A DNA stretch of 64,000 bases, from NCBI GenBank assembly GCA_016704655.1, contig JADIZR010000006.1, forward strand, positions 62,001 to 126,000. The letters are read 5' to 3'. The notes beneath the pieces are model-generated. The model saw nothing but the letters and a program-made list of their open reading frames with translations, did not search any database and had not been told where the DNA came from. A program made the position numbers and the translations under genes. The stretch comes from Pseudomonadota bacterium (GTDB lineage: Bacteria > Pseudomonadota > Gammaproteobacteria > Steroidobacterales > Steroidobacteraceae). Of this stretch, positions 15,631-23,199 are shown in pieces; within the stretch, counting starts at the first letter, position 1; every line of letters starts with the position of its first letter.

Positions 15631-16794
15631 ATGAGCCACCAGGACAGCATCAAGACCCGCACCGTGCGGGCGGCCCTCGAGACGGACACCCAGCACGGTG
15701 CCGTCGTGCCACCGATTCACCTGACCTCGACGTTCGCCTTCAGCGGCTTCGGTGAAAAGCGCGAATACGACTACTCACGGTCGGGCAATCCGACGCGTGA
15801 CGCGCTCGGGCGTGCGCTCGCGGACCTCGAAGGCGGTGCTGGCGCCGTCGTAACCGCCTCGGGCATGGGCGCCGTCTCGCTCGTGACCCAGCTGTTCAAG
15901 CCGGAGCAGGTTGCCGTCGTACCGCACGACTGCTATGGCGGCACGTACCGGCTCTTCAATGCGCTCAACCTGCGTGGAGCCCTGCAGGTTCGGTTCGTCG
16001 ACTTCCAGGATGCCGCGGCGCTCAACGCCGCGATCGCCGACAAGCCGGCGCTGGTGTGGATCGAGACGCCGAGCAACCCGTTGCTGCGCATCGTCGACAT
16101 CGCTGCCGTTGCCGCCCGCGCCAGGGCTGTGGGCGCGATGGTTGTGGCCGACAACACGTTCCTGTCGCCCGTGTGGCAGCAGCCGCTGGCGTTGGGGGCC
16201 GACCTCGTCGTTCATTCCACGACCAAGTACCTGAACGGTCACAGCGACGTCGTGGGTGGCGCCGTGATCGCGGCCACGGCCGAGCTGCACGAGCAGGTGA
16301 GGTGGTGGGGCAATTGCATCGGCGTCACCGGCGCGCCTTTCGACAGTTTCCTGACCCTCCGTGGCCTGCGCACGCTGCACGCCCGCATGCGCGCACATGG
16401 TGAGAATGCCCAGCGCATCGCCGAACTGCTGACGCGACACCCCGCGGTGGCCTGCGTCTACTACCCCGGGCTGGCGTCGCATCCCGGTCACGACATTGCT
16501 CAGCGCCAGCAGCGGGGCTTCGGCGCCATGGTGAGCTTCGAGCTCATGGGTGGGGTCGAGAATTTCAAGGCGCTGCTAGGCAGCATGGAGCTGTTCTCGC
16601 TCGCCGAATCGCTGGGCGGTGTCGAGAGCCTCATAGCTCATCCGGCCAGCATGACGCATGCGGCGATGGACGAAGCGGCGAGGGAGCGGGCCGGCATCTC
16701 AAGCACGCTGGTGCGTTTGTCGATCGGCATCGAAGAGGGCGACGATCTCGCGCGCGACCTCACGGCCGGACTCGACGCGGCGGGTCGCGCCTGA
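15631..16794 (+). CDS. metB: cystathionine gamma-synthase / O-acylhomoserine sulfhydrylase
   Basis: PLP enzyme of the Cys/Met metabolism family, 387 residues. It uses the activated homoserine made by MetX to form cystathionine with cysteine, or homocysteine with sulfide. Landmarks are YDYSRSGNPTRDALG, SGMGAVSLV, WIETPSNPLLRIVDI, and the PLP lysine in HSTTKYLNGHSDVVGG. The C-terminus has LAESLGGVESLIAHPASMTHA. It is in an operon with metX under the SAM-I riboswitch. The choice between MetB and MetZ activity cannot be settled by eye. Confidence 0.9.
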   Translation: MSHQDSIKTRTVRAALETDTQHGAVVPPIHLTSTFAFSGFGEKREYDYSRSGNPTRDALGRALADLEGGAGAVVTASGMGAVSLVTQLFKPEQVAVVPHDCYGGTYRLFNALNLRGALQVRFVDFQDAAALNAAIADKPALVWIETPSNPLLRIVDIAAVAARARAVGAMVVADNTFLSPVWQQPLALGADLVVHSTTKYLNGHSDVVGGAVIAATAELHEQVRWWGNCIGVTGAPFDSFLTLRGLRTLHARMRAHGENAQRIAELLTRHPAVACVYYPGLASHPGHDIAQRQQRGFGAMVSFELMGGVENFKALLGSMELFSLAESLGGVESLIAHPASMTHAAMDEAARERAGISSTLVRLSIGIEEGDDLARDLTAGLDAAGRA

Positions 16795-16809
16795 GTCGTT
16801 GCACGCAGC

Positions 16810-16839
16810 AAAAAGAAGGCCGGCATTTCTGCCGGCCTT
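16810..16839 (-). terminator. intrinsic terminator, U-tract on the minus strand
   Basis: A perfect 10-bp stem (AAGGCCGGCA/TGCCGGCCTT) with a 4-nt loop. The run of A at 16810-16814 becomes the U-tract on the minus strand. On the plus strand it is a bare hairpin 22 nt after metB and may also help end that transcript. Confidence 0.85.
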
Positions 16840-16953
16840 CGGGGGACCCGAGCTGCCTCATTCCCTGAGACAAAGACTAACCCGACTCAAGTCCTCGCTA
16901 CTCGTAAATCCGGTCTCGCAAACTGCGGGCAGGGAGCCTTGGGCCGCCTGCGG
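16810..16953 (-). ncRNA. candidate small RNA between metB and leuB
   Basis: A free-standing minus-strand unit. It has a TATACT -10 box (16965-16960), an expected start near 16953, about 144 nt without an ORF of note, and the strong intrinsic terminator above. The body has several local pairings, for example GACTTGAGTC. I could not match it to 6S, 4.5S, tmRNA or RNase P RNA. It is transcribed in the same direction as the leu operon, which ends 125 nt upstream, so it could also be a processed 3' UTR. Confidence 0.45.
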
Positions 16954-16959
16954 ACGCGC

Positions 16960-16965
16960 AGTATA
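16960..16965 (-). promoter_or_regulatory. -10 box of the candidate small RNA
   Basis: TATACT on the minus strand, five of six positions matching the consensus. No good -35 is seen at 16-18 nt; TGGACT is at 19 nt. Confidence 0.4.
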
Positions 16966-17016
16966 GCGCCGAAAATCCGGTCGAAGTCCAGCGGGAATCG
17001 GGCGAATAATCGACCG

Positions 17017-17038
17017 GCCGGGGGTTCTAAACCCTGGC
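17017..17038 (-). terminator. weak hairpin after leuB
   Basis: GCCAGGGTT and AACCCCCGGC (minus strand) pair imperfectly across TAG, about 40 nt after the leuB stop, with no real U-tract. It might mark the end of the ilvC-leuACDB operon. Confidence 0.25.
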
Positions 17039-17077
17039 TTGACAGTTTCTGTGGATAAAACCGTAAGTTGTTGAAAT

Positions 17078-18148
17078 TTAACGACTTGACATTAGCCGTT
17101 CAACGACCGCGGCACCGGCTTCCCGGCTACCGACAGTGGCCTTGCCGGCCAGCGCAATGTCTGCGGTGCGCACGCCCGCGCTGACGGCGTCTTCGACCGC
17201 GGACTCGACTGCAGCGGCCTCGGTTTCGAGCCCGAGCGAATACCGGAGCAGCATCGCCGCGCTCAGGATCGTGCCGTACGGATTGGCGATGCCGCGCCCC
17301 GCGATGTCGGGTGCGGAGCCGTGAATTGGTTCGTAGAGTCCGTTGGTTCCCTCACCGAGTGAGGCGGAGGGCAGCAGGCCGAGCGATCCGGCGATCATGG
17401 AGGCCTCGTCCGTCAGGATGTCGCCGAACATGTTCTCGGTGAGCAGCACGTCGAACGACGCGGGACGCCGGATCAGGTGCATCGCGGCGGCGTCGACGAG
17501 CATGTGCTCGAACTCCACCTCCGGAAACTCCTCGCGCAGCACGCGCTCGACGACTGCTCGCCACAGCCGGGACGTCTCCAGGACGTTCGCCTTGTCCACG
17601 GAAACGATACGCCGGCGACGACCCATGGCCAGGCGACCGGCGACCTTTGTCACGCGTTCGACTTCGTCGGTGGTGTAGGTGCAGACGTCCTCGGCCTCGT
17701 GCGCTGTGCGGCTCTTCCTGCCGAAGTAGATCCCGCCGGTCAATTCCCGCACGACCATGATGTCCGTGCCAGCGATCACCTCGGGCTTGAGCGGCGAGGC
17801 GTCGAGCATCGACTCCATGGTGCGCACCGGGCGCAGGTTCGCAAACACGCCGAGAGTGCGGCGCAGTTCCAGCAGTCCCTGTTCGGGGCGTACCCGGGCA
17901 CCTGGGTCCGACCACTGCGGACCACCTACGGCGCCGAGCAGCGTGGCAGCGCTCTCGCGGCACGCATCGATCGTGCGGGGCGGCAGGGCCGATCCCGACG
18001 CGTCGATCGCGGCGCCACCGATCAAGGCTTCTGCGAATTCGAAGTCGTGACCGTACTTCGAGCCCACGGCCTGCAGCACCCGGACGGCCTCGGCCGTGAC
18101 CTCGGGGCCGATGCCATCGCCGCCGAGGACTGCGATGCGCGCCTTCAT
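17078..18148 (-). CDS. leuB: 3-isopropylmalate dehydrogenase
   Basis: NAD-dependent oxidative decarboxylase of leucine synthesis, 356 residues. It starts MKARIAVLGGDGIGPEV; substrate-binding segment LLELRRTLGVFANLRPV; catalytic and metal residues around ELTGGIYFG and LTENMFGDILTDEAS; NAD-binding EPIHGSAPDIAGRGIANPYG. Last gene of the ilvC-leuACDB operon; its ATG overlaps the leuD stop (ATGA). Confidence 0.96.
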   Translation of the reverse strand: MKARIAVLGGDGIGPEVTAEAVRVLQAVGSKYGHDFEFAEALIGGAAIDASGSALPPRTIDACRESAATLLGAVGGPQWSDPGARVRPEQGLLELRRTLGVFANLRPVRTMESMLDASPLKPEVIAGTDIMVVRELTGGIYFGRKSRTAHEAEDVCTYTTDEVERVTKVAGRLAMGRRRRIVSVDKANVLETSRLWRAVVERVLREEFPEVEFEHMLVDAAAMHLIRRPASFDVLLTENMFGDILTDEASMIAGSLGLLPSASLGEGTNGLYEPIHGSAPDIAGRGIANPYGTILSAAMLLRYSLGLETEAAAVESAVEDAVSAGVRTADIALAGKATVGSREAGAAVVERLMSSR

Positions 18149-18726
18149 GCGCCTTCCCGTGCGCGCTCGAAACGCTCGATCGCGTCCATCTGGCTCAGCA
18201 GGTACCCGAGTTCGTCGATGCCGTTCATCAGGCAGTAGCGCGAGAACGACTCGATCGGAAACGGCACTTCGCGGCCGTCAGGCAGGCGCAGCGTGCAAGC
18301 GGGCAGGTCAACCTCGACTTCGACGCCCGGATTCGCCAGCAGCCACTCGTGCGTCGCTTCGTCCACGACCACCGGCAGCAGCCCGTTCTTCAGGCTGTTG
18401 TTGCGGAAGATGTCCGCGATCTCGGTGCTGATGACCACGCGGATGCCGAAATCGAGCAGCGCCCAGGGAGCGTGCTCACGTGAGGAGCCACAGCCGATGT
18501 TGCGACCCGCCACCAGCACCTGGCAGCCCTGGGCAGCCGGCTGGTTCAGCACGAAGTCGGGCTTCGGCTGGCCGGCCTTGTCGTAGCGCCAGTCGGCGAA
18601 CAGCGAAACACCGAGGCCTTCGCGGACGGTGGTGGTCAGGAAGCGGGCCGGGATGATCTGGTCCGTGTCGATGTTGGTGGACGGCATGACGACCGTCCGC
18701 GAGCGAATGATTGTGATCGGGTCCAT
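18145..18726 (-). CDS. leuD: isopropylmalate isomerase small subunit
   Basis: 193-residue swivelling subunit that pairs with LeuC to convert 2- to 3-isopropylmalate. It starts MDPITIIRSRTVVMPSTN, then NIDTDQIIPARFL, GCGSSREHAPWAL and IFRNNSLKNGLLPVVV, which are all standard LeuD blocks. The ATG at 18726 was chosen from the family N-terminus; it lies 32 nt after leuC. The frame extends upstream only through leuC. Confidence 0.96.
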   Translation of the reverse strand: MDPITIIRSRTVVMPSTNIDTDQIIPARFLTTTVREGLGVSLFADWRYDKAGQPKPDFVLNQPAAQGCQVLVAGRNIGCGSSREHAPWALLDFGIRVVISTEIADIFRNNSLKNGLLPVVVDEATHEWLLANPGVEVEVDLPACTLRLPDGREVPFPIESFSRYCLMNGIDELGYLLSQMDAIERFERAREGA

Positions 18727-18758
18727 CTGCAGGTTCTGTGTGGTTGGCGCGTCCCGGC

Positions 18759-20162
18759 TCAGCCGAGGAACTCGCGCGGGTCGGTGACGCGACCGCGCAC
18801 GGCGGCGGCAGCGGCGGAGGCAGGGCTTGCCAGCAGGGTGCGTGCGCCGATGCCTTGCCGGCCCTCGAAGTTGCGGTTGCTGGTGCTGACGCAGTACTGG
18901 CCGGCGTCGACGAGGTCGCCGTTCATGCCGAGGCACATCGAGCAGCCCGACTCGCGCCATTCAGCGCCCGCGTCCGTGAAGACCTTGGCCAGGCCGCGTT
19001 GCTCGGCTTCCAGCTTGATCTGCTGCGAGCCAGGCACGATCAGGGCACGCACACCCCTGGCAACCTTGCGCCCGCGCAGGATGGCCGCGGCGGCTTCCAG
19101 GTCCGAGATCCGCGCGTTGGTGCAGCTGCCGATGAAGACGACCTGCACCGGCTTTTCGGCCATGCGCTCACCTGCGGTGAGCCCCATGTACGCGAGCGAC
19201 CTGGCAAACACGGGATCGCCCGGACGTTCCGGTACGTTGCCGCTGATCGTGGTGACCATGCCCGGGTTGGTGCCGAACGTGATCATGGGCTCGAGCCTGC
19301 TGGCGTCGAGTGCAGCGGACTTGTCAAAGACCGCGCCCGCATCGCTGCTGAGCGTGTTCCAGTCGGCGACGGCCTGGTCCCAGTCCGCGCCCCGCGGCGC
19401 GAAGGGACGACCCTGCAGGTACTCGTAGGTGGTGGCATCCGGCGCGATCATGCCCGCGCGTGCGCCGGCCTCGATCGACATGTTGCAGACGGTCATGCGC
19501 TCGTCCATCGACATCGCGGCGATAGCGGAGCCGCGGAATTCGATGACGTGGCCCGTGCCGCCATTGACGCCGATCCTGCCGATGACGGCGAGCACGACGT
19601 CCTTGGCCGACACCCCGGCCGGAAGCCGGCCGTTGACGACGATCTCGAGCGTCTTCGGCTTGCGCTGCAGCAGGCACTGCGTGGCCAGCACGTAGCCGAC
19701 TTCCGTGGTGCCGATGCCGAAGGCGAGGGCGCCGAATGCGCCGTGCGTGCTGGTGTGGCTGTCGCCGCAGACGATGGTCTTGCCGGGCTGCGTGGCGCCC
19801 TGTTCGGGCCCGATGATGTGCACGATGCCGCGGCGCGAGTCCTGCAGCCCGATCAGGTTCACGCCGAATTCGGCGCAGTTCACTTCGAGCTGGCGCACCT
19901 GCCGGGCGGCCGACTCGAGCTTGATCGGCAGGCCGCCGAAGATCTGCGCGGTGTCGGTGGGTGTCGAGTGGTCCATCGTCGCGAGCGTGCGATCGAGCCG
20001 GCGGACCTGCAGCTGGCGGGCGCGCAGGACATCGAACGCCTGGGGGGAGGTGACTTCGTGCGTCAGGTGCAGGTCGATGTAGAGGACCGCAGGCGTGTCG
20101 GCCGTTTCCGGCACGACGACGTGCCGTTGCCACACTTTCTCGAACAGGCTCTGCGCAGTCAT
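18759..20162 (-). CDS. leuC: isopropylmalate isomerase large subunit
   Basis: 467-residue aconitase-superfamily subunit carrying the [4Fe-4S] cluster. It starts MTAQSLFEKVWQRHVV. VCGDSHTSTHGAFGALAFGIGTTE contains the first cluster Cys; GSCTNARISDLEAAA and ESGCSMCLGMN supply the others. Start ATG at 20162 follows leuA by 20 nt. The frame is open far upstream through leuA but without relevant sequence. Confidence 0.96.
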   Translation of the reverse strand: MTAQSLFEKVWQRHVVVPETADTPAVLYIDLHLTHEVTSPQAFDVLRARQLQVRRLDRTLATMDHSTPTDTAQIFGGLPIKLESAARQVRQLEVNCAEFGVNLIGLQDSRRGIVHIIGPEQGATQPGKTIVCGDSHTSTHGAFGALAFGIGTTEVGYVLATQCLLQRKPKTLEIVVNGRLPAGVSAKDVVLAVIGRIGVNGGTGHVIEFRGSAIAAMSMDERMTVCNMSIEAGARAGMIAPDATTYEYLQGRPFAPRGADWDQAVADWNTLSSDAGAVFDKSAALDASRLEPMITFGTNPGMVTTISGNVPERPGDPVFARSLAYMGLTAGERMAEKPVQVVFIGSCTNARISDLEAAAAILRGRKVARGVRALIVPGSQQIKLEAEQRGLAKVFTDAGAEWRESGCSMCLGMNGDLVDAGQYCVSTSNRNFEGRQGIGARTLLASPASAAAAAVRGRVTDPREFLG

Positions 20163-20182
20163 TCCAGCTCCGGTCGTTCGTT

Positions 20183-21754
20183 TCAGACGGCCGCGGCGGG
20201 CGACGTCTCGTTCTGGTCGGCGCCACGGCGGCGCGAGGATTCGATGGCGTTGATCACTTCGATGAAGGCGCGCACGCCCGACTCGACGATGTCGGTCGTG
20301 ACGCTGGTGCCGCGGTAGGTGCGGTTGTTGTACTCGCAGGTGACGACGGCTTCGCCCTGGGCGTCTTCGCCGCTCGACACGCTGCGCACCTCGAACTTGC
20401 GCAGCTTCACGAACACGCCGGTCGCCTGCTCGATGGCCTTGAGCGCGGCGTCGACCGGGCCGTCGCCCGACGATTCCTGCGTCACGATGCGGCCGTCGAC
20501 GTGGCGCAGCACGACACGGCCTGTGGCGAAGCGCGCCGAGTCGCTCACTACGTGCAGGTTTTCGAGCTGCCAGGCGCCGTCCTCGTGGCCAGTCTCGGCC
20601 TTCAGGACCAGCGCTTCGATGTCGCCGTCGAACAGTTCCTTCTTCTTGTCGGCAAGTGCCTTGAAGTCGTCGAACACGCGCGCGAGTTCGGCGTCGGACA
20701 GTTCGAAGCCGAGTTCCTTGATGCGCTCGCGCAGGGCCGCGCGGCCGCTGTGCTTGCCGAGCACGAGGTTCGTGCGCGACATGCCGACGTCGTGCGGTCG
20801 CATGATCTCGTAGGTCGAGTGATGCTTCAGCATGCCGTGCTGGTGGATGCCCGACTCGTGCGCAAAGGCGTTCTCGCCGACCACCGCCTTGTTGCGCGGA
20901 ATCGGCATGCCGGTGATGCTCGAGAGCAGGCGGCTCGTTGGGAACAGGCGCTTGGTGTCGATGCCGGTGTGCAGGCCGTAGATGCCTTCGCGCACCTTGA
21001 GCGCCATCGTGATTTCTTCCAGCGACGCGTTGCCCGCGCGTTCGCCGATGCCGTTGATCGTGCACTCCACCTGGCGGGCGCCACCGCGGACGGCGGCGAG
21101 GCTGTTGGCCACGGCCATGCCGAGGTCGTTGTGGCAGTGGACGCTGAAGGTCACCTTGTCGGCGCCGCGGACGTTCTGCGTCAGGAATGAGAAGACTTCG
21201 TGGAACTCCTCGGGCACCGTGTAGCCGACGGTGTCGGGCACGTTGATCGTGGTCGCGCCGGCTTCGATCACGGCTTCGACCACTTCACGCAGGAATTCGG
21301 GTTCGGTGCGCGAGGCATCCTCCGGCGAGAACTCGATGTCCTCGCACAGGCTGCGCGCGTACTTCACGCCTTCGACGGCCGTATGGATGATCTGTTCCTT
21401 GGCCATGTTGAGCTTGTGCTCGCGATGGATCGCGCTGGTGGCGAGGAACACGTGGATGCGCGGCCTCGCCGCAACCTTGACCGCGCTCCAGGCCTTGTCG
21501 ATGTCCTCGCGGTTGCAGCGCGCGAGGCCCGCGATGATCGGGCCCCGCACCTCGCGCGCGATTTCATGCACGGCCTCCCAGTCGCCCGGCGAGGCGACCG
21601 GGAACCCGGCCTCGATGACGTCCACGCCCAGTTCGGCCAGCGCGCGCGCCATCCGCAGCTTCTCGGGCTGCGTCATGCTGCAGCCCGGCGATTGCTCGCC
21701 ATCGCGCAGCGTGGTGTCGAAGATCAGCACGCGGTTCGGGTCGCGGTTGGACAT
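20183..21754 (-). CDS. leuA: 2-isopropylmalate synthase
   Basis: First committed enzyme of leucine synthesis, condensing acetyl-CoA with 2-ketoisovalerate. It is 523 residues from ATG 21754. The catalytic barrel starts VLIFDTTLRDGEQSPG and includes HCHNDLGMAVANSLA and HESGIHQHGMLKH. A C-terminal LeuA regulatory domain (about residues 390-510), expected to bind leucine for feedback inhibition, ends YRGTSVTTDIVESGVRAF. The gene is 37 nt after ilvC, an arrangement that puts valine- and leucine-branch genes under the same leader. Confidence 0.96.
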   Translation of the reverse strand: MSNRDPNRVLIFDTTLRDGEQSPGCSMTQPEKLRMARALAELGVDVIEAGFPVASPGDWEAVHEIAREVRGPIIAGLARCNREDIDKAWSAVKVAARPRIHVFLATSAIHREHKLNMAKEQIIHTAVEGVKYARSLCEDIEFSPEDASRTEPEFLREVVEAVIEAGATTINVPDTVGYTVPEEFHEVFSFLTQNVRGADKVTFSVHCHNDLGMAVANSLAAVRGGARQVECTINGIGERAGNASLEEITMALKVREGIYGLHTGIDTKRLFPTSRLLSSITGMPIPRNKAVVGENAFAHESGIHQHGMLKHHSTYEIMRPHDVGMSRTNLVLGKHSGRAALRERIKELGFELSDAELARVFDDFKALADKKKELFDGDIEALVLKAETGHEDGAWQLENLHVVSDSARFATGRVVLRHVDGRIVTQESSGDGPVDAALKAIEQATGVFVKLRKFEVRSVSSGEDAQGEAVVTCEYNNRTYRGTSVTTDIVESGVRAFIEVINAIESSRRRGADQNETSPAAAV

Positions 21755-21791
21755 GGTCGTCACCGTGGTGGACTGGAGAGGGGAGCGGGGC

Positions 21792-22778
21792 TCAGCCCTG
21801 GTTGAGCCAGGGCATGCGGGCACGCAGTTGCACGCCGACCTTCTCGATCGGGTGCGCCAGGTCCTTCTTCATCAGGGCGTCGTACTTCTTGCGGCCCGTC
21901 TTGTTCTCGCGGATCCAGACGCGCGCGAAGCTGCCGTCCTGGATTTCGCCCAGGATCTTCTTCATCTCTCTCTTCGTCGCCTTGTTCACGACGCGCGGGC
22001 CGCGGGTGAGGTCACCCCACTTGGCGGTGTGCGAGATGTACTTGTGCATCTTGGCGAGTCCGCCTTCGTGCAGCAGGTCGACGATCAGCTTCAGTTCGTG
22101 CAGGCACTCGTAGTAGGCGACCTCCGGCTGGTAGCCGGCTTCGACCAGCGTCTCGTAGCCCTTGAGCACGAGTTCGGTCGCACCGCCGCACAGCACGGCC
22201 TGCTCGCCGAAGAGGTCCGTTTCGGTCTCTTCCTTGAAGGTGGTTTCGATCACGCCGGCGCGCGTGCCGCCGATGCCGTCGGCATAGGCGAGAGCCTTGG
22301 CCTTGGCCGTGCCCGAGGCGTCCTGCGCGATGGCGATCAGGCACGGCACGCCGCGGCCTTCCTGGTACTGGCGGCGTACGAGGCCGCCCGGGCCCTTCGG
22401 CGCGATCAGCACGACGTCGAGGTCCTTGCGCGGCTTGATCTGCTTGAAGTGGATGTTGAAGCCGTGCGCGAACAGCAGCGTGGCGCCCTTGGCGAGGTTC
22501 GGCAGGATTTCCTTGTAGTTCGCGGCCTGCGTGGTGTCGGGCGTGAGCAGGGCGACCAGCGTGGCGCCCTTGACTGCTTCGGCCGGCGTGGCGACCGCGA
22601 GGCCGTCCTTCTTCGCCTGCTTCCAGCTGTCGCCCTTGCGGACGCCGATGACGACGTCGTAGCCCGAATCCTTGAGGTTCAACGCATGCGCGCGACCCTG
22701 GCTGCCGTAGCCGACCACGGCGATCTTCGCGCCCTTGAGCGCCTTCCTGTCGACGTCTTTCTTCGAGTACGCACGCAT
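21792..22778 (-). CDS. ilvC: ketol-acid reductoisomerase, class I
   Basis: NADPH- and Mg-dependent enzyme of valine/isoleucine synthesis, 328 residues (short class I form). Rossmann motif VVGYGSQGRAHALNL; acidic metal-binding residues in ETDLFGEQAVLCGG and the C-terminal knotted domain with YECLHELKLIVDLLHEGG. A GAGGAGA ribosome-binding site precedes ATG 22778. No ilvG/ilvM (acetolactate synthase) genes accompany it here; the next gene is leuA. Expression is probably set by the attenuator just upstream. Confidence 0.96.
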   Translation of the reverse strand: MRAYSKKDVDRKALKGAKIAVVGYGSQGRAHALNLKDSGYDVVIGVRKGDSWKQAKKDGLAVATPAEAVKGATLVALLTPDTTQAANYKEILPNLAKGATLLFAHGFNIHFKQIKPRKDLDVVLIAPKGPGGLVRRQYQEGRGVPCLIAIAQDASGTAKAKALAYADGIGGTRAGVIETTFKEETETDLFGEQAVLCGGATELVLKGYETLVEAGYQPEVAYYECLHELKLIVDLLHEGGLAKMHKYISHTAKWGDLTRGPRVVNKATKREMKKILGEIQDGSFARVWIRENKTGRKKYDALMKKDLAHPIEKVGVQLRARMPWLNQG

Positions 22779-22823
22779 CTGGTCTTCTCCTCGGAATCGT
22801 TTCCGCTTTTGCCATGACTAAAA

Positions 22824-22861
22824 CTAAAAACCCCGCGCCGGCTGGCTGGCCGTGCGGGGTT
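22824..22861 (-). terminator. attenuator terminator upstream of ilvC
   Basis: On the minus strand AACCCCGC pairs with GCGGGGTT and is followed at once by TTTTTAG, making a strong intrinsic terminator about 45 nt before ilvC. Its 5' strand CCCCGCAC (22859-22852) can instead pair with GTGCGGGG (22908-22901) near the end of the leader ORF, an 8-bp antiterminator. CCCCTG at 22919-22914 can sequester that GGGG stretch. This is the three-way competition expected of an amino-acid attenuator. Confidence 0.85.
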
Positions 22862-22889
22862 CCTGATGTCCAATCGCGCCTTTGCGCTC

Positions 22890-23000
22890 TCAGCCCGGAG
22901 CCCCGCACCTCCGCAGGGGAAGCAGGGTAAGCGACGCAAGCAGCAGGCCGGCCAGCAGGGTGACCGAAGTGATGAGGGAGGAGTCGAGCGACGACTGCAT
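22890..23000 (-). CDS. leucine-rich leader peptide of the ilvC-leuACDB attenuator
   Basis: A 36-codon ORF (ATG 23000 to TGA 22890) between the promoter and the attenuator terminator. It encodes 11 Leu plus single Ile and Val codons, clustered as TLLAGLLLASLTLLPL, and ends RRCGAPG, reminiscent of the PPCGAALG end of E. coli IlvL. Its last codons overlap the antiterminator strand. Ribosome stalling on scarce charged leucine tRNA would free the antiterminator and allow transcription of ilvC and leuA. The ribosome-binding site is weak. The role is inferred from position, composition and the alternative RNA pairings. Confidence 0.8.
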   Translation of the reverse strand: MQSSLDSSLITSVTLLAGLLLASLTLLPLRRCGAPG

Positions 23001-23039
23001 CCAGCGCCTGCGCGTGAGAGCGAAAAAAGTAGGGTGCGG

Positions 23040-23069
23040 ATAGCAGCACAGCGTGCCGTGCATTGTCAA
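23040..23069 (-). promoter_or_regulatory. promoter of the ilvC-leu leader
   Basis: Perfect -35 TTGACA (23069-23064) with TGCTAT (23045-23040) at 18-nt spacing on the minus strand, about 30 nt before the expected leader RNA 5' end and 40 nt before the leader ORF. Confidence 0.6.
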
Positions 23070-23199
23070 CCGCAGTGCAAAAAGAGTCAGTCCAGGGCGG
23101 GCCAGTGACGGCTCGGTCCCGTGTCGACCGCGTCTGCAGGTGGCGCGCTGCTAAGCTACCGAGCTGCGTTCGTTCTACCCGCAACGGAACCTGCCCACC

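Noticed and set aside
16810..16953. 6S, 4.5S or tmRNA gene
   Set aside because: Length and conserved segments (for example the 4.5S GGUCAGGUCCGGAAGGAAGC core) do not match; left as an unassigned RNA.
17017..17038. tRNA 3' half (T-arm-like GGGTTCTAAACCC)
   Set aside because: The T-loop does not fit TTCRA, and no acceptor, D or anticodon arms could be placed.
18738..20318. 526-codon open frame on the plus strand over leuC
   Set aside because: Antisense to leuC and leuA with shadow-type composition (Arg, Ala, Gly, His) and no motif.
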